DNA of 64,000 nucleotides from positions 5,123,837 to 5,187,836 of the forward strand of contig QVOM02000103.1 of assembly GCA_003586115.2 (NCBI GenBank), in the 5' to 3' direction. The position numbers and the translations under genes were made by a program. Below the pieces are notes generated by a model that was not told the origin of the DNA, searched no databases, and saw nothing but the letters and a program-made list of their open reading frames with translations. This DNA comes from Salvator merianae (taxonomy: Eukaryota; Chordata; Lepidosauria; Squamata; Teiidae). This document shows, piece after piece, positions 8,494 through 21,099 of this stretch (positions are counted from its first letter, which is position 1; the number at the start of each line of letters is the position of its first letter).

Positions 8494-10825
8494 TATGTTA
8501 CACTGGATCCCTCCCTTTACTTGTCACTTGTACCCCAGTGATATCAAGAAAGGGAGTAGTGCCAACCAGAGATAGTACAACAAAGCTAAAATACCTGCCT
8601 TAAAAACAATTTTAAAATGTTTTTAAAATAATTAATCTAACAACAATTAAAACAGTATCAAGTTAAAATCCACTAAAACCTCTCTGCCCTCCCAGAAATG
8701 TTGCCAAATATGCCTCTAACAGGTGATTCCCTTATGCTGCTGTCTTGGTCCCTCTGCTGCTTAAATGTCTGCCTGACCCCACCCCCAACAGTCCAGCTTC
8801 AGCACCTTCAGCCTTGCAGTCAGTTCTTGCAGCCCCAGAGTGATGATAGTCTTCAGATAAGGTTGATAGCAATTCTCACAGCAGTAGAAGGCACAAACTG
8901 ATGATCAGACAGGCAGGCACCTCTACCTTGAACTCTTCCATATGCCTTTGTGATAAATGTCCATCCTGGGGATAAACATGGATCCTAACAAAGCAGCATG
9001 GTCACTCTGACTTCTGTGTTGGGGCTCCCCTCTCCTTACCCTTATGTAGGCTGAGAAGATGCCACTTCACTAGGATCCCGTTTTTCAACCAGTTGTTGTT
9101 TAACTGAAAAGAAGGAGGGGAAGAGAAAAGAAGAGCTACAGAATACCATTTCAACTCTCCTCTCCACCCCTCACCCCCCTTCCATCCCACAACTGCTGCC
9201 TAGAAACCATGAATGTAGAATGGAAGAAAAAGACACTTTAGGGCTGCGTTCCGACACAGCATTTAATCAGTTTACAGGATGTCTTCAGTTCCCGCTGGCC
9301 TGACATGATCTTGCTGTTCCGTAGTTTTTCTGGACTAAATTGGCGAAATCCAGACTACTTTGTATTCGGATTTAATGAGTTCTCAAGCTGTTCCAGATCA
9401 CTAGTGCGCTTTACTTTGCGATGTGGGAACGGGGAAGGAGACTATTTGGGAGGGACCATACTTTTTTGGGGGTGTACAGACTTTGTGGGTGGGCAGGAAG
9501 CACAGTAGTTTCCTCTGCTTCCATCATCCCCCCTTCCATCACTGCCAGGGGAAAAGAAACCATCCTCCTTTTTACTTTGCTAAGCTGTGGTCCTTTCTCT
9601 TTCTTTATCCCCCATTCGACACTGCTAGGAAGAAATTAAAGGCTTCCTCCACTTCCGTCTGCTCTTTAAACCAAAAAATAAACTGTGCCTGTTTGGGGTT
9701 GCAGTCCTCTTGCCCCAACAAAGAACCCACTCAAGATGAGTCTTGCTGTCGGCAGCACACAGCTACACAGCGAGGACACATGCCGCTGTGGATGTCTCAG
9801 GGGGAGATGAGGCAGAGTCAATTTGCTGGTGATGAACTGCACTATCAAGATAATAGAGCCCCCCCACATTCCCTCCACACGTTTCCCCTTCGTCATGGAC
9901 CTCTCCCTGCTTTTGCGCTACTTTTAAATTGAGCAATTGCACAAAAGTGCACTTGCAAGGGAGCAGAAATCACCATCAGCCCTTCAAAAAGCTTAATTGT
10001 GAGGTACACATAGTTTTAAAGTTCTGCTTGTGTAGATAGAGGCTGTAGTGGGGAGAAGGAGCAAATGGCGAATGACTAGTAACGCTGCCAAGTGAATCCA
10101 TGTTCTGAGGCAGCAGCGGGGACATAAGGAGAGCAGAGCTTGACTTTCCTGCCCCTGTGACATCAGGATTTGAACGTTGGGACTGCAGTCAATCACTGAC
10201 TGCACAGGGAGGAGAATTTGACGAGGGGTGGAGGCAGAAAAGGTACTGTTTCTCCATACCAAGCACGGGAAATATCAGTGTGGGAACGAGCAAGTACAAA
10301 TTGAGTCCGTGTTAAACTGTAACTGTGAGAATGATCAGAAGATGAATTCAGTCCTTGTACTCGTCTGATACGAATTAAATTTACAATGTCAGACCACGGC
10401 CTAGGGGCTGTTTCACAGGGACACCTAAAAGACCTCCTTGTGTAAAAGAAGTCTTAGGCTATAGGCCCCTTAGAATAGAAGTTTTTTTTCTCTCCTTTAA
10501 GTTACTCTGTAATCTATTTGCGGTGATGGTATGAATACTTAGGGTTGTGGGCTGGTTTTCTGCTGAAAATCATCCATTTTTTATTCAAATTCAAATGCAT
10601 CCTTCAACTCAAATGAATGAAACCAAGTGGAATAGAACAACATATTTAGAATTATTTGAGTGTGCAATGTTTTAACTTCATCCACATCATCCTCACCTCA
10701 GGACAGCAGGTACAAGAACTGTTGCAGGGATGACTGAACTCAGTCACATAGCTCGAAGTCCCATGCAGATAAGAGGGATGCTGCTGAGAGTGGGACTTCC
10801 ACATGTAGCAGTGAGGATGAGAGAT
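8494..10825. other. Unassigned AT-rich DNA
   Basis: An A-rich stretch at 8580-8690, with repeated AATTAAAACA-like words, resembles decayed 3' UTR sequence of the L2-type repeats seen elsewhere in the window. Open frames near 9305-9932 have no motif and no matching splice context. From 9240 to 10390 the sequence is moderately GC-rich and may be an old non-autonomous element, but I could not match its ends. Confidence 0.4.
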
Positions 10826-10940
10826 GTACATGAACTTTTTTTCTGCTTTGGTTCAATTTGACATGAACCAAGTGAAAGGGTTCAAATCAAACTTCAAATT
10901 GTCCACAGCCATTCACAGTTTTGTTTGAAAGCTCAACAAA
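10826..10940. repeat. Degenerate fragment of the AGGGATGTGC hAT-like family
   Basis: The start GAGATGTACATGAAC and the internal words tggttcaattt, aaccaag and ggttcaaatcaaac resemble the complete family members at 44549-44854 and 19747-20052. The right end is not recognisable. Confidence 0.3.
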
Positions 10941-13246
10941 TGGAAACAATGCTGCTGCAACATCTCCTGGCACATGGAGAACTTTAAAATGCCACAGAAA
11001 AAGGCCCTTTCCAGATCATCAGTCTCACTCTCTGCTGCCCTGGACATAAGCAAATTCAAAGGTAAATAAGTGTTACTGCTACTGGACCGCTTGGCACATG
11101 GAGAAATTTAAAACAGAAATTTAAGGACAGAAAAATGTCCTTACAAAGAAAATACGCTATGCAGCTATCTCACTGCTACCCTTCCCTTATCCCTAACCCA
11201 AACAAACTGCAGAAAAAATAAGCAGATAGCAGAAGCAAACCAAAGAGAGCAGTGTAGACCAGAGAACTGCCTAGCACCTTTGCCTAAACTAACATTTCCA
11301 CCTTACCCCTAATCAAATCCCTAAACAAACAAAAAGAGGCAGGTAGGAGAGGGAGGGAGAGAGATTAGACAGTGATAGACACAATCAGAGAAAACAGAGC
11401 AAAGTCAAGCCACAGAGAAAATCTGAGACACAAGCAACAAATCCAGCCAGCAATTACCCGCTTTTAGACAGGAAATTCACAAACTGTGAGATAGCTCTCT
11501 TATAGGCCGTGCTCTGGGGGAGTTTGTATTTGGGGAAATTAGCCATCCCCAGGCACTAAACAGTGAAAGGATCAATCGGGCAGGTTTTAATAACACTAAA
11601 AACGGGCATGAAAAGCCCAAATAAAGAGCAGGTAACCCTTGAAAACAATGGTCCATCTTTATTAAAACCCAGCAAAAAGACTTGAAACCCAAAGAAATAG
11701 CAGTAAACAATGTAATTTGCTAGAATTAGCTAGTTTCATAGGTAGTATAGATAGTTAGGCACTTCAGAACGGAAAGAAAAAAAAAACTTCCCTCCAAACT
11801 AAGTAAGGAGACATAGCTAGTGTGTGAGAGAGAGGGAGAAGAAGGGGGGAAAGAGAGAAAGTCTGAAAGAAGCTAGCAATGGAGACCGGAAAGGTTCCTA
11901 GCACTAAAGCATAAATCTCACCCATCTGTAGTATTTTCCAAGTAGATCTCACCATGCCAAACAGGAAAATTGGGGGAAAAGATGCATAGGTCTCTTGCAG
12001 GCAAATGGGTTAAAAAGCCAGAGAGTGGGAAGTGAAAGATGCTCCATAGCCCTCACTTCTTTAGGAAAAAAACAACTCTTTTGCCAAGGGGCACGGAGAG
12101 AGATATGGAAATCCCTCTTCAAGTGAAATCAGCTCAAAGGGGGGAAAAAGGAAACTGCAAGCAAGCAGTAGCATCAAGCAGTCTTCTTGGAAAAATCAGT
12201 TTTCCATCTCCATCTTTAGAAGGGAGGTAAAAGCAGCTCCCAGCCAGGGAAAATGGGGATGAGATAGATGATCTTTTTGATCATTCTTCTTCTTCATTTT
12301 AATTTGTAATGTGTTTCCCTAATTTATAATATGACTTTCCTAATGGAAAAACCTGAACTTCTATATTCTTTTTCCAAGTAGAAAAAGGGACAAGCCTCAC
12401 TCATTGGATGAGAAATGGATTGAAATCCTGACTTTTGATAGGTCCTTTTAGCACAAGAATTTAAACTTATTGGTCCTTTTAGCAAAGAGGTATGGTGAGC
12501 AAAGAATGTGTGTAGGGTCACGTAGAGAGATAAAGGGACAAACAGACAATGATGACCTTAAGTTCTGCTGTTTGCATTCTTAGTGAGAAGTGCTCAAGAT
12601 GTAGATTTGAACAATAGGACTAGTTTTGGTGGCTGGATACTTGCCCAAATCTTTTGTTAACCATTAATGTGTAATTTCCTGAGCTGACTCAAGCAGCCAG
12701 GTTAACTTCTTCAAGAGATAAAGGAAAAATGTTGCTCTTTTTGCAGACAGGCTTGTCCTTTTAAAAATGGATACAAGCAGAGGAAAAACATGGATAAGTT
12801 TGGTCTCTACAGGGTCCAGGATTCTGGTCAGTTTTCCTGTATTTACAACCTTTATAGTTATATTTAATGGAATCCATGTCCATTGGTATACAAGAGTCTC
12901 TATGCTCTGGCTTCTGTATGGAAGGGCTAAGAGTGTCTGTGCTACAGCTCTGTCTCCAAAACTTTTAATGTGATATAAATTGAAATACAAAGTTTGTCCC
13001 TATTTTTTAGTCTCATTCTCTCCCTTGAGTTCCCCCTCCCTCCTCATTCCCAAAGCAGTCAGTGATACACCATTTTCCCTGGCACCAATGCATAAACAAA
13101 CCAAGTAGACAACAGTCTTTGCACATTCAATTGTTGGAACTTGAATCACCCTGTTGTAAAAGACAACACAGTAACAAATAGGTGAAGATCTACAAAAAAT
13201 GTTGATGAGTGACTGAGATCATTAACTGGTAATGATTGTATGCACT
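10941..13246. other. No recognised feature
   Basis: AT-rich, with a purine-rich stretch around 11340-11420 and 11820-11860. Open frames are short and motif-free. Confidence 0.5.
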
Positions 13247-13424
13247 TTTTTAAAGGCACAGACCTTGAGAACAGCTTGTTGAACAGCTCACTGAATGTGC
13301 CACATTTTCAGCTCCTATATGAACACATCATGCATCATTAGGCCTGTTCAACTCAATATGAACATCAAACACCCCTTGTTCACTGCAAATTGTGAACTGA
13401 CTGAGCCAATTTGGCACATCCCTA
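13247..13424. mobile_element. Partial hAT-like short element, right end intact
   Basis: The right terminus GGCACATCCCTA (ending 13424) matches the inverted terminal repeat of the complete copies at 36318 and 44549, and the interior has the same gaactga/gttcact mirror-like words. The left end, near 13247, is too diverged to fix, and no 8-bp duplication was found. Confidence 0.4.
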
Positions 13425-14704
13425 ATGAGGATTCCACCAGAATTTGCTGCAGAAAACCAGAAATCATCCTGGAAGTTGGCCCTTTTTTGTCTTTTTGTGG
13501 TGATTTTTGATGGAGTGACTGCACTGGAAGGAGTAATCGCAGAGCACTTTCTACCAGTTTATGGAAAGGTAATTTTTGCTGCGGGCTGTGGTGACCCCCA
13601 GGGCTGGGTGGAGCTGGATGACCTCCCTCCTGGTTGACCTTGTGATGGCCCAAAGTGCTCATTCAGATGAAGCTGTAATCTGATATTATGGAGGTTGGCT
13701 CATTGCTATACCATAAGACATCTTTTTTTTTTTTTTAGAAATCTAAGGATAAACAGTGCTACTAACTAATGTTTTGTCATGCTTCCCATCTTTTTATTTT
13801 ATAATCTAAAGCATCTTTGTATTGGTCATATAATCGTTTGGTTGTCACAGACATGTGAGAAGCCATTTGAAAAACAAAAACTGTTATATGAGTGAAGTCA
13901 CTTAGAAAATATCCCATTATCATCAGAATCAACATTGCCACGAACTCCTTTGTTACAAGAACTGTAAATAGATTCAAAGGTAATTTCCTAAGGAATAGTA
14001 TTAACAGTAAGAGTAGAGCTGCATCATTGATTCTTCATTTACATTTCTTTCAGTAGGGAGAAGAGGAAATTCATCCTCTTCGCCTCCTTCCCTGACCCAT
14101 ATTTAGGCAAAAATTAACCTTTTCTGAATTCTGTATGGCTCACGTATTTTCTTTGAGTGAAGCATTTTTGGGGGTTATAAAAGGAAAATAGGGTGTGTGG
14201 GTTTTTTGCTAATTTTCAGTAAGTCAGCTCAATATATAAATTTACTGTTCCCATCAAATGCACTTTTTTTTTTTCTTTTTTTGACAGAGATTCTCTGGAC
14301 CTTTTTGCACTTACCTGGGGACAACTCCAGGCAGACTGCAGAAATGCCATGTTTGCACTGCAATCTGCAATGCAATACACTGAAACTGTTCCCAAGACAT
14401 TCCAACCCATTCCTGAGGCCTGCTATGGACACATTAAATGCTGTCTATGAATTGTCCCAAAGCATCAGGAACAGTGCATCTGCACCACTTCCAGTGTTGT
14501 GGGGCAAGGGACCTTCAGGTTTGAACTTTCAAGGCTTGAAAATCTGAACTTCAAGGCTCATGCCACCCCCACACACTGGGTGCGATGTCCCCTCACCCAT
14601 TTTCAGTGAGAGGTGGGTGGACTGTCCCATCAGGAACAGAACAGGAAGACCTGCCATTTGCATTGCTAGAGCAGCTGGACAGGATCGGATCTATTCTAGC
14701 ATTC
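13425..14704. other. No recognised feature
   Basis: AT-rich, including T tracts at 13720-13735 and 14262-14282. A splice-acceptor-like pyrimidine tract plus AG precedes 14289, but the frame that follows shows no conserved domain. Confidence 0.45.
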
Positions 14705-14707
14705 AGT

Positions 14708-15289
14708 GGGACTTTTCGCACTGCGGCGGTGGAACGTTCTTGTCCGTTCGCTGAACCGGAGCTTTCGCACTGCCACGGGCACGTGCCTCACCTGATCCAA
14801 ACCACATCGTACCCAATTCGTACCTGATCCTGGGTAAGGCAAGACAAGTAAAAGCTTGTCTTCATTCCGACCTGCGCGATGGAGCGAAGATCGGGCACGG
14901 TGCTTTCACACTCCCATCCGTATTTGCAATGGCGGCCGGGCATGGCTGACACGGGTGCGCATTCGTGGTCCGAAGCTTCACACCCCGGTGCAAAGTTTTC
15001 ACACCCCGGTGCAAAGTTTTCACAGCCGGGATAGCTTCACACGCGGCATGGCAGCCTTGCTGCCATTATGAAGCCAGGTCCGTAACGAGCCCTCTGGGTA
15101 CAAAGCGGAGCTCGATGGTACGGAGTACAGTACCGAACTAGCGGCTGCCATTCGCACTGTTCCCTCTGCTGGTCGGCTTCAGGTCCGTTCCTCTGGCTGG
15201 GAGTGCGAAGGGCAGCCAGCGTTCTCCAACCCCTCCGGTCTGAAGCCAACTACTGGGAACGGACTACGGAGCTCAGTGCGAAAAGGCCC
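14708..15289. mobile_element. Harbinger-type MITE, family A copy 1
   Basis: Inverted termini read GGGACTTTTCGCACTG on the left and, reverse complemented, GGGCCTTTTCGCACTG on the right: 15 of 16 match. The trinucleotide AGT flanks both ends (14705-14707 and 15290-15292), a 3-bp target duplication as expected for PIF/Harbinger. It is CpG-rich against AT-rich flanks. It contains about two copies of a 21-bp tandem unit around 14978-15025. There is no coding capacity. The right subterminal part resembles that of the large Harbinger element at 8405-8493. Confidence 0.85.
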
Positions 15290-15292
15290 AGT

Positions 15293-18102
15293 ATGTGAAT
15301 GGCCTCATCCATTCCTATTCCTCACTGGCCTGGAATTGTCTGCAGAGATAGTTCCAAACAGTAAGTGCAAACTTGGCCCATGTCTTCACAGATCATACAG
15401 TCGGATGTAGGAATATCCCTGTCAAATGGCTGTTGAATCATTGCTTAAACACCTCCACAATTGTCTGCAGTAATTTATTGTATAGACATACAGTTCCTAC
15501 CAATGGAAAGTTTTACTTAATGATTTATGGAAGTTACTTCTCTACAACTTCCTTCCCACAACTGTTGCTTCTGTCTTCTGAAGCAACACAAACCAAAATT
15601 ATTTCCTCTCCTTTGTTGATTTCAAATGTTAGAATGTGCTGCCATTCAAAGATGCTATGAATACTGAAAGCCCTTTAATCATCTCTTCTCCAGAGTGACA
15701 CGCTAACCTCTTTCGAATCCCTCCAACTCCTCACCATTCTAGTAGTTAACCATCATAGAAAAACTGACTCATTCCTATCAATATTTATAGAAAGTGTAGT
15801 AAATGTTGCCTGACCTTCTTCATATACCACTTCTTGAGTGTTCAAAAGTTTCACACTAATGACTGTAATAACCTTTAAAACACAAAGTGTAGTCAAAGAA
15901 GGCTTTCTAAAAAAGGCTTTCCTTTGAAGGTCAAACAACAAAAAAGGCAATCAACCTATATCTAACTAGCATAGGCTGGAAAAAAAAGAATCTAGATATA
16001 AATAACATCAATATGTGCAATGTACACATAGTATAAACGGCTATTATAATGCAAATACTAAAAATTAAAAATATGCGCTTCAGACCAAAATCTGCTGTTG
16101 TCATCCCCTTGAAAAATGAAAGTCAGTCAGACTGCAAATCTTCTGGTCTCAGTCCAAACACACTGATAAGAAGTCCAATAGTGAAATAACAAAAGTGGTC
16201 ACTTAGGTAAATATTATAAGATCTATGTTTTTTGAAGGTAATGGGGCCATCTAGCCTACTTATTTGATTAAATCTTTATAGTCAAAATAGCATCAAAGTT
16301 ATTTGTGTATTACCTGGCAGATTAGGGAAGTTATTTTACTGTCCTAATCTTGAACCCAGTGACGAAGAACTCATTGTCAAAACATGTATGGCTTCCATCA
16401 TATAACTTTATGCAGAACACTCTATGTGTTTGCAAATCTTTTCTGCCTAACACAGACAGAAGAATTTCATCTGCCTATTATTTTGGCTATAAAGAGTGTG
16501 TAAGAAAAATTAACTAGAGGGCCTGATTACCAGTTATAAAGAACTACTTTCAAAAGGACATTGATCGTAATATTATTTACATAAGTGGCTCTATCTGTTA
16601 TTTCACTATTGAACCCCTTATCAGTGTTATTAACACTTATCAGTATGATTCACTTACCTTCATTTCCCACTGGATTGATAACCTTGGATTTTTGCAAGAA
16701 TTATGTATTTCCTATGAGGTCTCCATTGCTCCAGGACACATCACCTGTTCTCCTGTCTCTCAGAACATGGTCTAGGTAGTGGGTCAGCTACTGAACCTCA
16801 TTTTCTAGAGAAGCTTCTGAGCACCAAGAATCGAGGAAAGTTTTTAAAAAATATCTGTGGGGTGATAAATTATGATTATTTAACTAATGAAAAATTAACA
16901 GAGCAATCTAAACTTCCAGATCAACAAGGAGATTGACTGGGACCCTGATGATGGGAGAAAATCTCTTGCATGGCAGGATTCACGTAGCCCACTTTTCAGG
17001 CAAGAGATATGCTGTTTACACATCCACATGCCTCCTGGCCTTCTAGATTTTGAGGTCCAGAGGAAACTTCAGAAGATGCAGGGCTTTTGTTCTACAGCCT
17101 TCAAAGATTCCATCAGGAACCATAAAAGGAAGAACATGAAATGACCATAGATGCTAACCATTTTGTGTCTGTTCTTTAACAGCACTAAACAGAGAGTGAG
17201 CAAGCTAAGTCACTCCTGCCATTATTATCAACCCACTGATGTACGGGAGATGTGGCAACTATCTTCAGAATCTATTTTCCTACACTACATGAAGGACACT
17301 TCTGAGACTCATTTTGCACCACCATTCCCTCACCACACGCCATGGCCTGCCAAGTGAATGTAGGAATTCCTTTGGTGGAGCTTGGTGTTGGCAGCATCAC
17401 TATTGACAATATGAATCACCTGTTTGCTGATAGACCAAATTAATGACCCATCTGGCCCTTCAGTTGAACTAGCAGCCACTATCTCTTCCTATTCAAATCT
17501 GTTTCAGCTAAGATTGGCTGGTGTGGCAAATCAACTCCAGTATATCAGTTGATGCAGATAAATAGTTGTCATTTTGCTGTCAATGCAGTGGTGTCTTCCT
17601 CACCTACAGTTTTAAGAGTGCAGTGATGCCTCTGAGATAAGATTGCAGCATAATTAAATGAATTAATCCACTGAATTGAAACTATATACTTTTTTCTTGA
17701 ACTAATTTTATTTTCAAGATGGCTGAAGACAGCCTAAAATCATAGATGGTCTATAGTTTGCATTCTTCTATTGCATCCTCACTTAGATTTTCCTGGAAGC
17801 ATAGAAAGTGAAGAAGAGAAAAACTATCATGTTTGGTCACTGCTCAATGATAGCTTATTACAAAGTAATGCACACCATGATAGTTGCACCTACTGAAGTG
17901 ATTAACCAAATTTTTTTTTCTTTTTTTTTTTATTAGATGCTCCCTGTTCCTGACTCAGTAACTGAGGGCTTTTTGTTTTGTTTTGTTTTTTTGTGATTAA
18001 CCAAATTTTCTAAAAGCTTTGTGTATGAACAAGAAAAAAAATAATGCCTCTGCCATAGAAGAAGGAAACAAGAAACGAGACAACAGATTTCAACACAGAG
18101 CT
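15293..18102. other. No recognised feature
   Basis: AT-rich, with no coding motif or terminal repeat that I could match. A T/G-rich simple stretch (TTTTG repeats) lies at 17968-17991, and T tracts lie at 17911-17930. Confidence 0.5.
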
Positions 18103-18175
18103 TTTCCTTCCTTCCTTCCTTCCTTCCTTCCTTCCTTCCTTCCTTCCTTCCTTCCTTCCTTCCTTCCTTCCTTTC
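18103..18175. repeat. (TTCC)n microsatellite
   Basis: About 17 nearly perfect TTCC units. Frames across it give poly-PSFL or poly-KEGR shadow proteins, which are not real genes. Confidence 0.98.
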
Positions 18176-19080
18176 TTTTCGAAGACCATCTTAAACCTTA
18201 GTTCAGTATGATGCCTCAGCCTTCCAAATGTCTGTATCAAGGTGAGCTCTCTGTCAATGCCTGAATCCTTCGCAATTATCCCCAAATGTTGCATAGGGAA
18301 TATAGTCTAGCGTTGTGTTTTAAAGGTCATTTCACATGGAGCTTATTGCAAATGCTGATTGATCCTTTCATTCTTTAAAACCATCTGATATGAATTCCAT
18401 TCATCTGGGCCTTAAAAAACAGTCTGTGCTACTGTGAAAATCATTATGTTACAGCACTGTGGCAAAACTCTCAACGGCAATGCAGAAAATCTGGTCAGTT
18501 TATCAGAGCCTGTTGTGAGATTATACACAGAGGCAGGGCTTCCCCTGGTTTTTGACTATACAAAGCTCTTTGCAATATGGATGCTTTGAAAACAAACAAA
18601 TGATAAGAGCAACAAAGCAGAAAGGGAAAGAGAGGAAAGAAAAACAGCTGCTAGTAACCCTGGCCAGTTTTAGTTATTAATTAAACAATCATAATCATGT
18701 AACAAAGATGGAGTGGAAGAAAGAAAGGAAAACAACAGTCTGGACTCAAAGAAAAAAGAACAGAAAAGGGAGAAGCCACTAAAGCTGTTTTGCAAATGCT
18801 TGTACAAGCACCAAGGGAAAAGGTCACTGGTGCTAAGTAAACAAGCTTTATAGTGGTTCTCAAGTCTCTTGCACAAAAAGCAGTTAACAAAACCTTTTGG
18901 CTTTAGTCTCACCTTTTTCATACAATAGTAGTTTGAGGTGTAAAAAAACCCATATGAGATCACAGACATTTTCAGCCTATAGAGATGTAATGTTGAATCC
19001 TATGTTATATCAACTCAATCTGAGAAATTTATCTTTATCCTAAGTGATGCAGACTGAGACTAGATTATTAACAATGAAAG
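18176..19080. other. No recognised feature
   Basis: AT-rich; no motif, terminal repeat or coding signal seen. Confidence 0.45.
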
Positions 19081-19640
19081 ACTTATCAGATATTAACTGA
19101 ATATCAGCATCCTGTTGGCAGCCTGTCTGGGTCAGATTTAAGTTTCTGTACTATCTTAAAAATGTTGGAGAAATTCTGCACTGACCAGTATACTAGATCA
19201 GCAAGCATACTAGAAGTCTCCCAGCATGCAGAAGGGAAGCTCCTAGTATTCTTGCTTGTGCAGTGTACTAACCAGTGCGGAATTGCCCTTGGTCTGCCTG
19301 GATATTTTTGCTGTGCTACATCTGGGAAAACTCCACTTACGCAGTGCAGCTGCATAACTAAAATGTTTGCCAGCTGGGGCCACACGGCAGCAGATGAGCG
19401 TGAGCAAGGGAGTCCTGTCCTGCAGCCTCCTATCCTGCCAATGCCCCGACAACTGCCAGCCGACAGGGCGCTGCGCCGTGCTCTCATTTTCTCTCACGCT
19501 CTGGTGAAACTTTGTGCGCCAGGTGGGCAGAGAAGGCCCTGGCTGGATGTGCCACCCGGGACGATGTGCCACCTGGGGTGGACTGCTCCCCTCGACCCCA
19601 CTTCCTACGCCACTGACACAGCGACATATTTGTCAAGAAA
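19081..19640. other. GC-richer repeat-like block of unknown family
   Basis: From about 19360 to 19620 the sequence is clearly richer in C and G than its surroundings. Its right edge, read on the minus strand, begins CAGTGGCGTAGGAAGTGGGG, which looks like a DNA-transposon terminus, and the block contains internal near-repeats (GTGCCACCCGGGACG and GTGCCACCTGGGGTG). No matching left end was found. It is probably an old non-autonomous element. Confidence 0.35.
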
Positions 19641-19746
19641 CTTCCTGCTGGCATGAAAATAAACAAAAGAAAAAGAGCTAGAGCAGTGAGTTCCTGGATG
19701 ATTGAGCTGGCTGAAGCAAGTTACACTAACCTGATGTCTTCATTTT

Positions 19747-20052
19747 TAGAGTTGTGCATGAACCAAAATGTAGTGGCTTGATTCAAATCAAACCAAATTC
19801 TCCTTGCTTTGCATTTGATTCAGATCATTTTTTTTAACTACCCTTGGTTTGTGTTAGATTTGAACCATGTAAACCACTGCAAACCACCCTTGGTTTGTTG
19901 TGGTTCACTCGGTTCATTAGAACTCCCTTGGTTCAGTTTGATCAAACTTCCTTTTCTCGAACCACAGGGTGGTATGATTCGCATGTAAACCATGTAAACA
20001 TTGCAGTTTGATGCAAACTGTGAACAAACCAAACCAGTTTAGCACCTCTTTA
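19747..20052. mobile_element. hAT-like short element, diverged copy
   Basis: Ends TAGAGTTGTGC and GCACCTCTTTA are decayed versions of the TAGGGATGTGC inverted terminus. The interior is dense in AACCAAAC, GGTTTG and GGTTCA words on both strands, as in the copy at 44549. Flanking octamers match at only 5 of 8 positions, so the duplication is not convincing. Confidence 0.5.
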
Positions 20053-20707
20053 CCCATGTTGCTCTACAAAATGAGGCAGGTTAAAATAAAACCAAAAAAA
20101 AACCCTGGCATTTCCTGATATTGAAGGGACCCTAATAGGAAGCAGAAACAGCAGCAATCTCATTTTTAAAAAATGTGCAGTTCTGTTATCAAGACCAATC
20201 TGAAGTTTTTCCCAAGATGCATATGAAATCATCAAAATGAATGTCAAAAAGGCACATTTAAAATAATCACCTTTTAAAAATAACTCAGCAAATCTAATTT
20301 CACAATATAATATAATTTCCTTGTGCTTATTTAAAGTGCCATGAAATTCACCATTTCATGGTCTCTGAACAGCTTGTTACATAGATAATCCTGAGTTCAC
20401 ACAGATCAGTTTCTTTTTTCTAATGTTAAGGTACAAGTTTCTTGAGAATGTACTCAAGTGGAGGAAGAACTGCTCTCCTGAGACCAAGGCAAAGTAGCAG
20501 GAATTTAGAAGAGAAATTTGGAGGAAGAACTGCTAGGCTCTGGTAAATTTGTGGGGTGGATCCTCTGGGTTTTGGAGAGGGTGTTGGACACTAGGTGTGT
20601 CTGATTTAGCTATTAGAGGTGACCCCCCCCCCCAAGTTAACCTGAGCACATGGTCTGAGGGAGCAGAGGCTTGTAGTTCTTGGTGACCCAGAGAAGCTAG
20701 CAAAGGG
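20053..20707. other. No recognised feature
   Basis: Contains the pentadecamer GGAGGAAGAACTGCT twice (near 20461 and 20520) and a C tract near 20624. No coding signal. Confidence 0.4.
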
Positions 20708-20750
20708 TTAAGCCACATTCTTCAGCTGATTAAGCCACATTCTTCAGCTG
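20708..20750. repeat. 22-bp tandem duplication
   Basis: The unit starting TTAAGCCACATTCTTCAGCT occurs twice head to tail (20708 and 20730) without visible difference, so the duplication is recent. Confidence 0.9.
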
Positions 20751-20769
20751 TGAGAAACAGGAAGAAGAA

Positions 20770-21090
20770 GCCCATATGCCATTAGGTGCACAAAATATAT
20801 ACTGTAATAAAACAATAAAATACTAATTTACATGTTTAAAAAAAAATTAATTAAAATAAGTAAAGGAAATTAAATTGTAAGGAAAAGTAAAAATAAACTT
20901 AAAAAGTTAAATAATTTAAATAAGTAGCAACTTTTTTAATTTAATAAAGTAAAATAATTTAAATAGTAGCTTACACTAAAGGAATAATTTAAATAATTCA
21001 AAGGAAAAAGAAAAATAATCTAAATAGTAACCAAAACTAAAAAAAAACAAAAAAGTAATTTAGAAAAGTAAAATAATTTAAATAAATAAT
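20770..21090. repeat. A/T-rich low-complexity tract
   Basis: About 300 bases of AATTTAAATAA, TAAAATAATTTAAAT and similar words, with almost no C. Confidence 0.8.
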
Positions 21091-21099
21091 GAAGGTAGA

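Noticed and set aside
9423..9932. 169-codon plus-strand open frame with a start codon
   Set aside because: No domain, no splice or poly(A) context and low-complexity residues; treated as chance.
14197..14547. Possible host exon after a strong pyrimidine tract and AG at about 14287
   Set aside because: The following frame shows no conserved domain and no matching donor; T tracts are common in this AT-rich DNA.
18010..18294. Lys/Glu/Gly/Arg repeat protein
   Set aside because: Translation of the TTCC microsatellite. The same applies to frames over 29615-29908 and 58636-58830.
19104..19656. Overlapping frames of 109-164 codons on both strands
   Set aside because: They coincide with a GC-rich repeat-like block; no protein motif on either strand.
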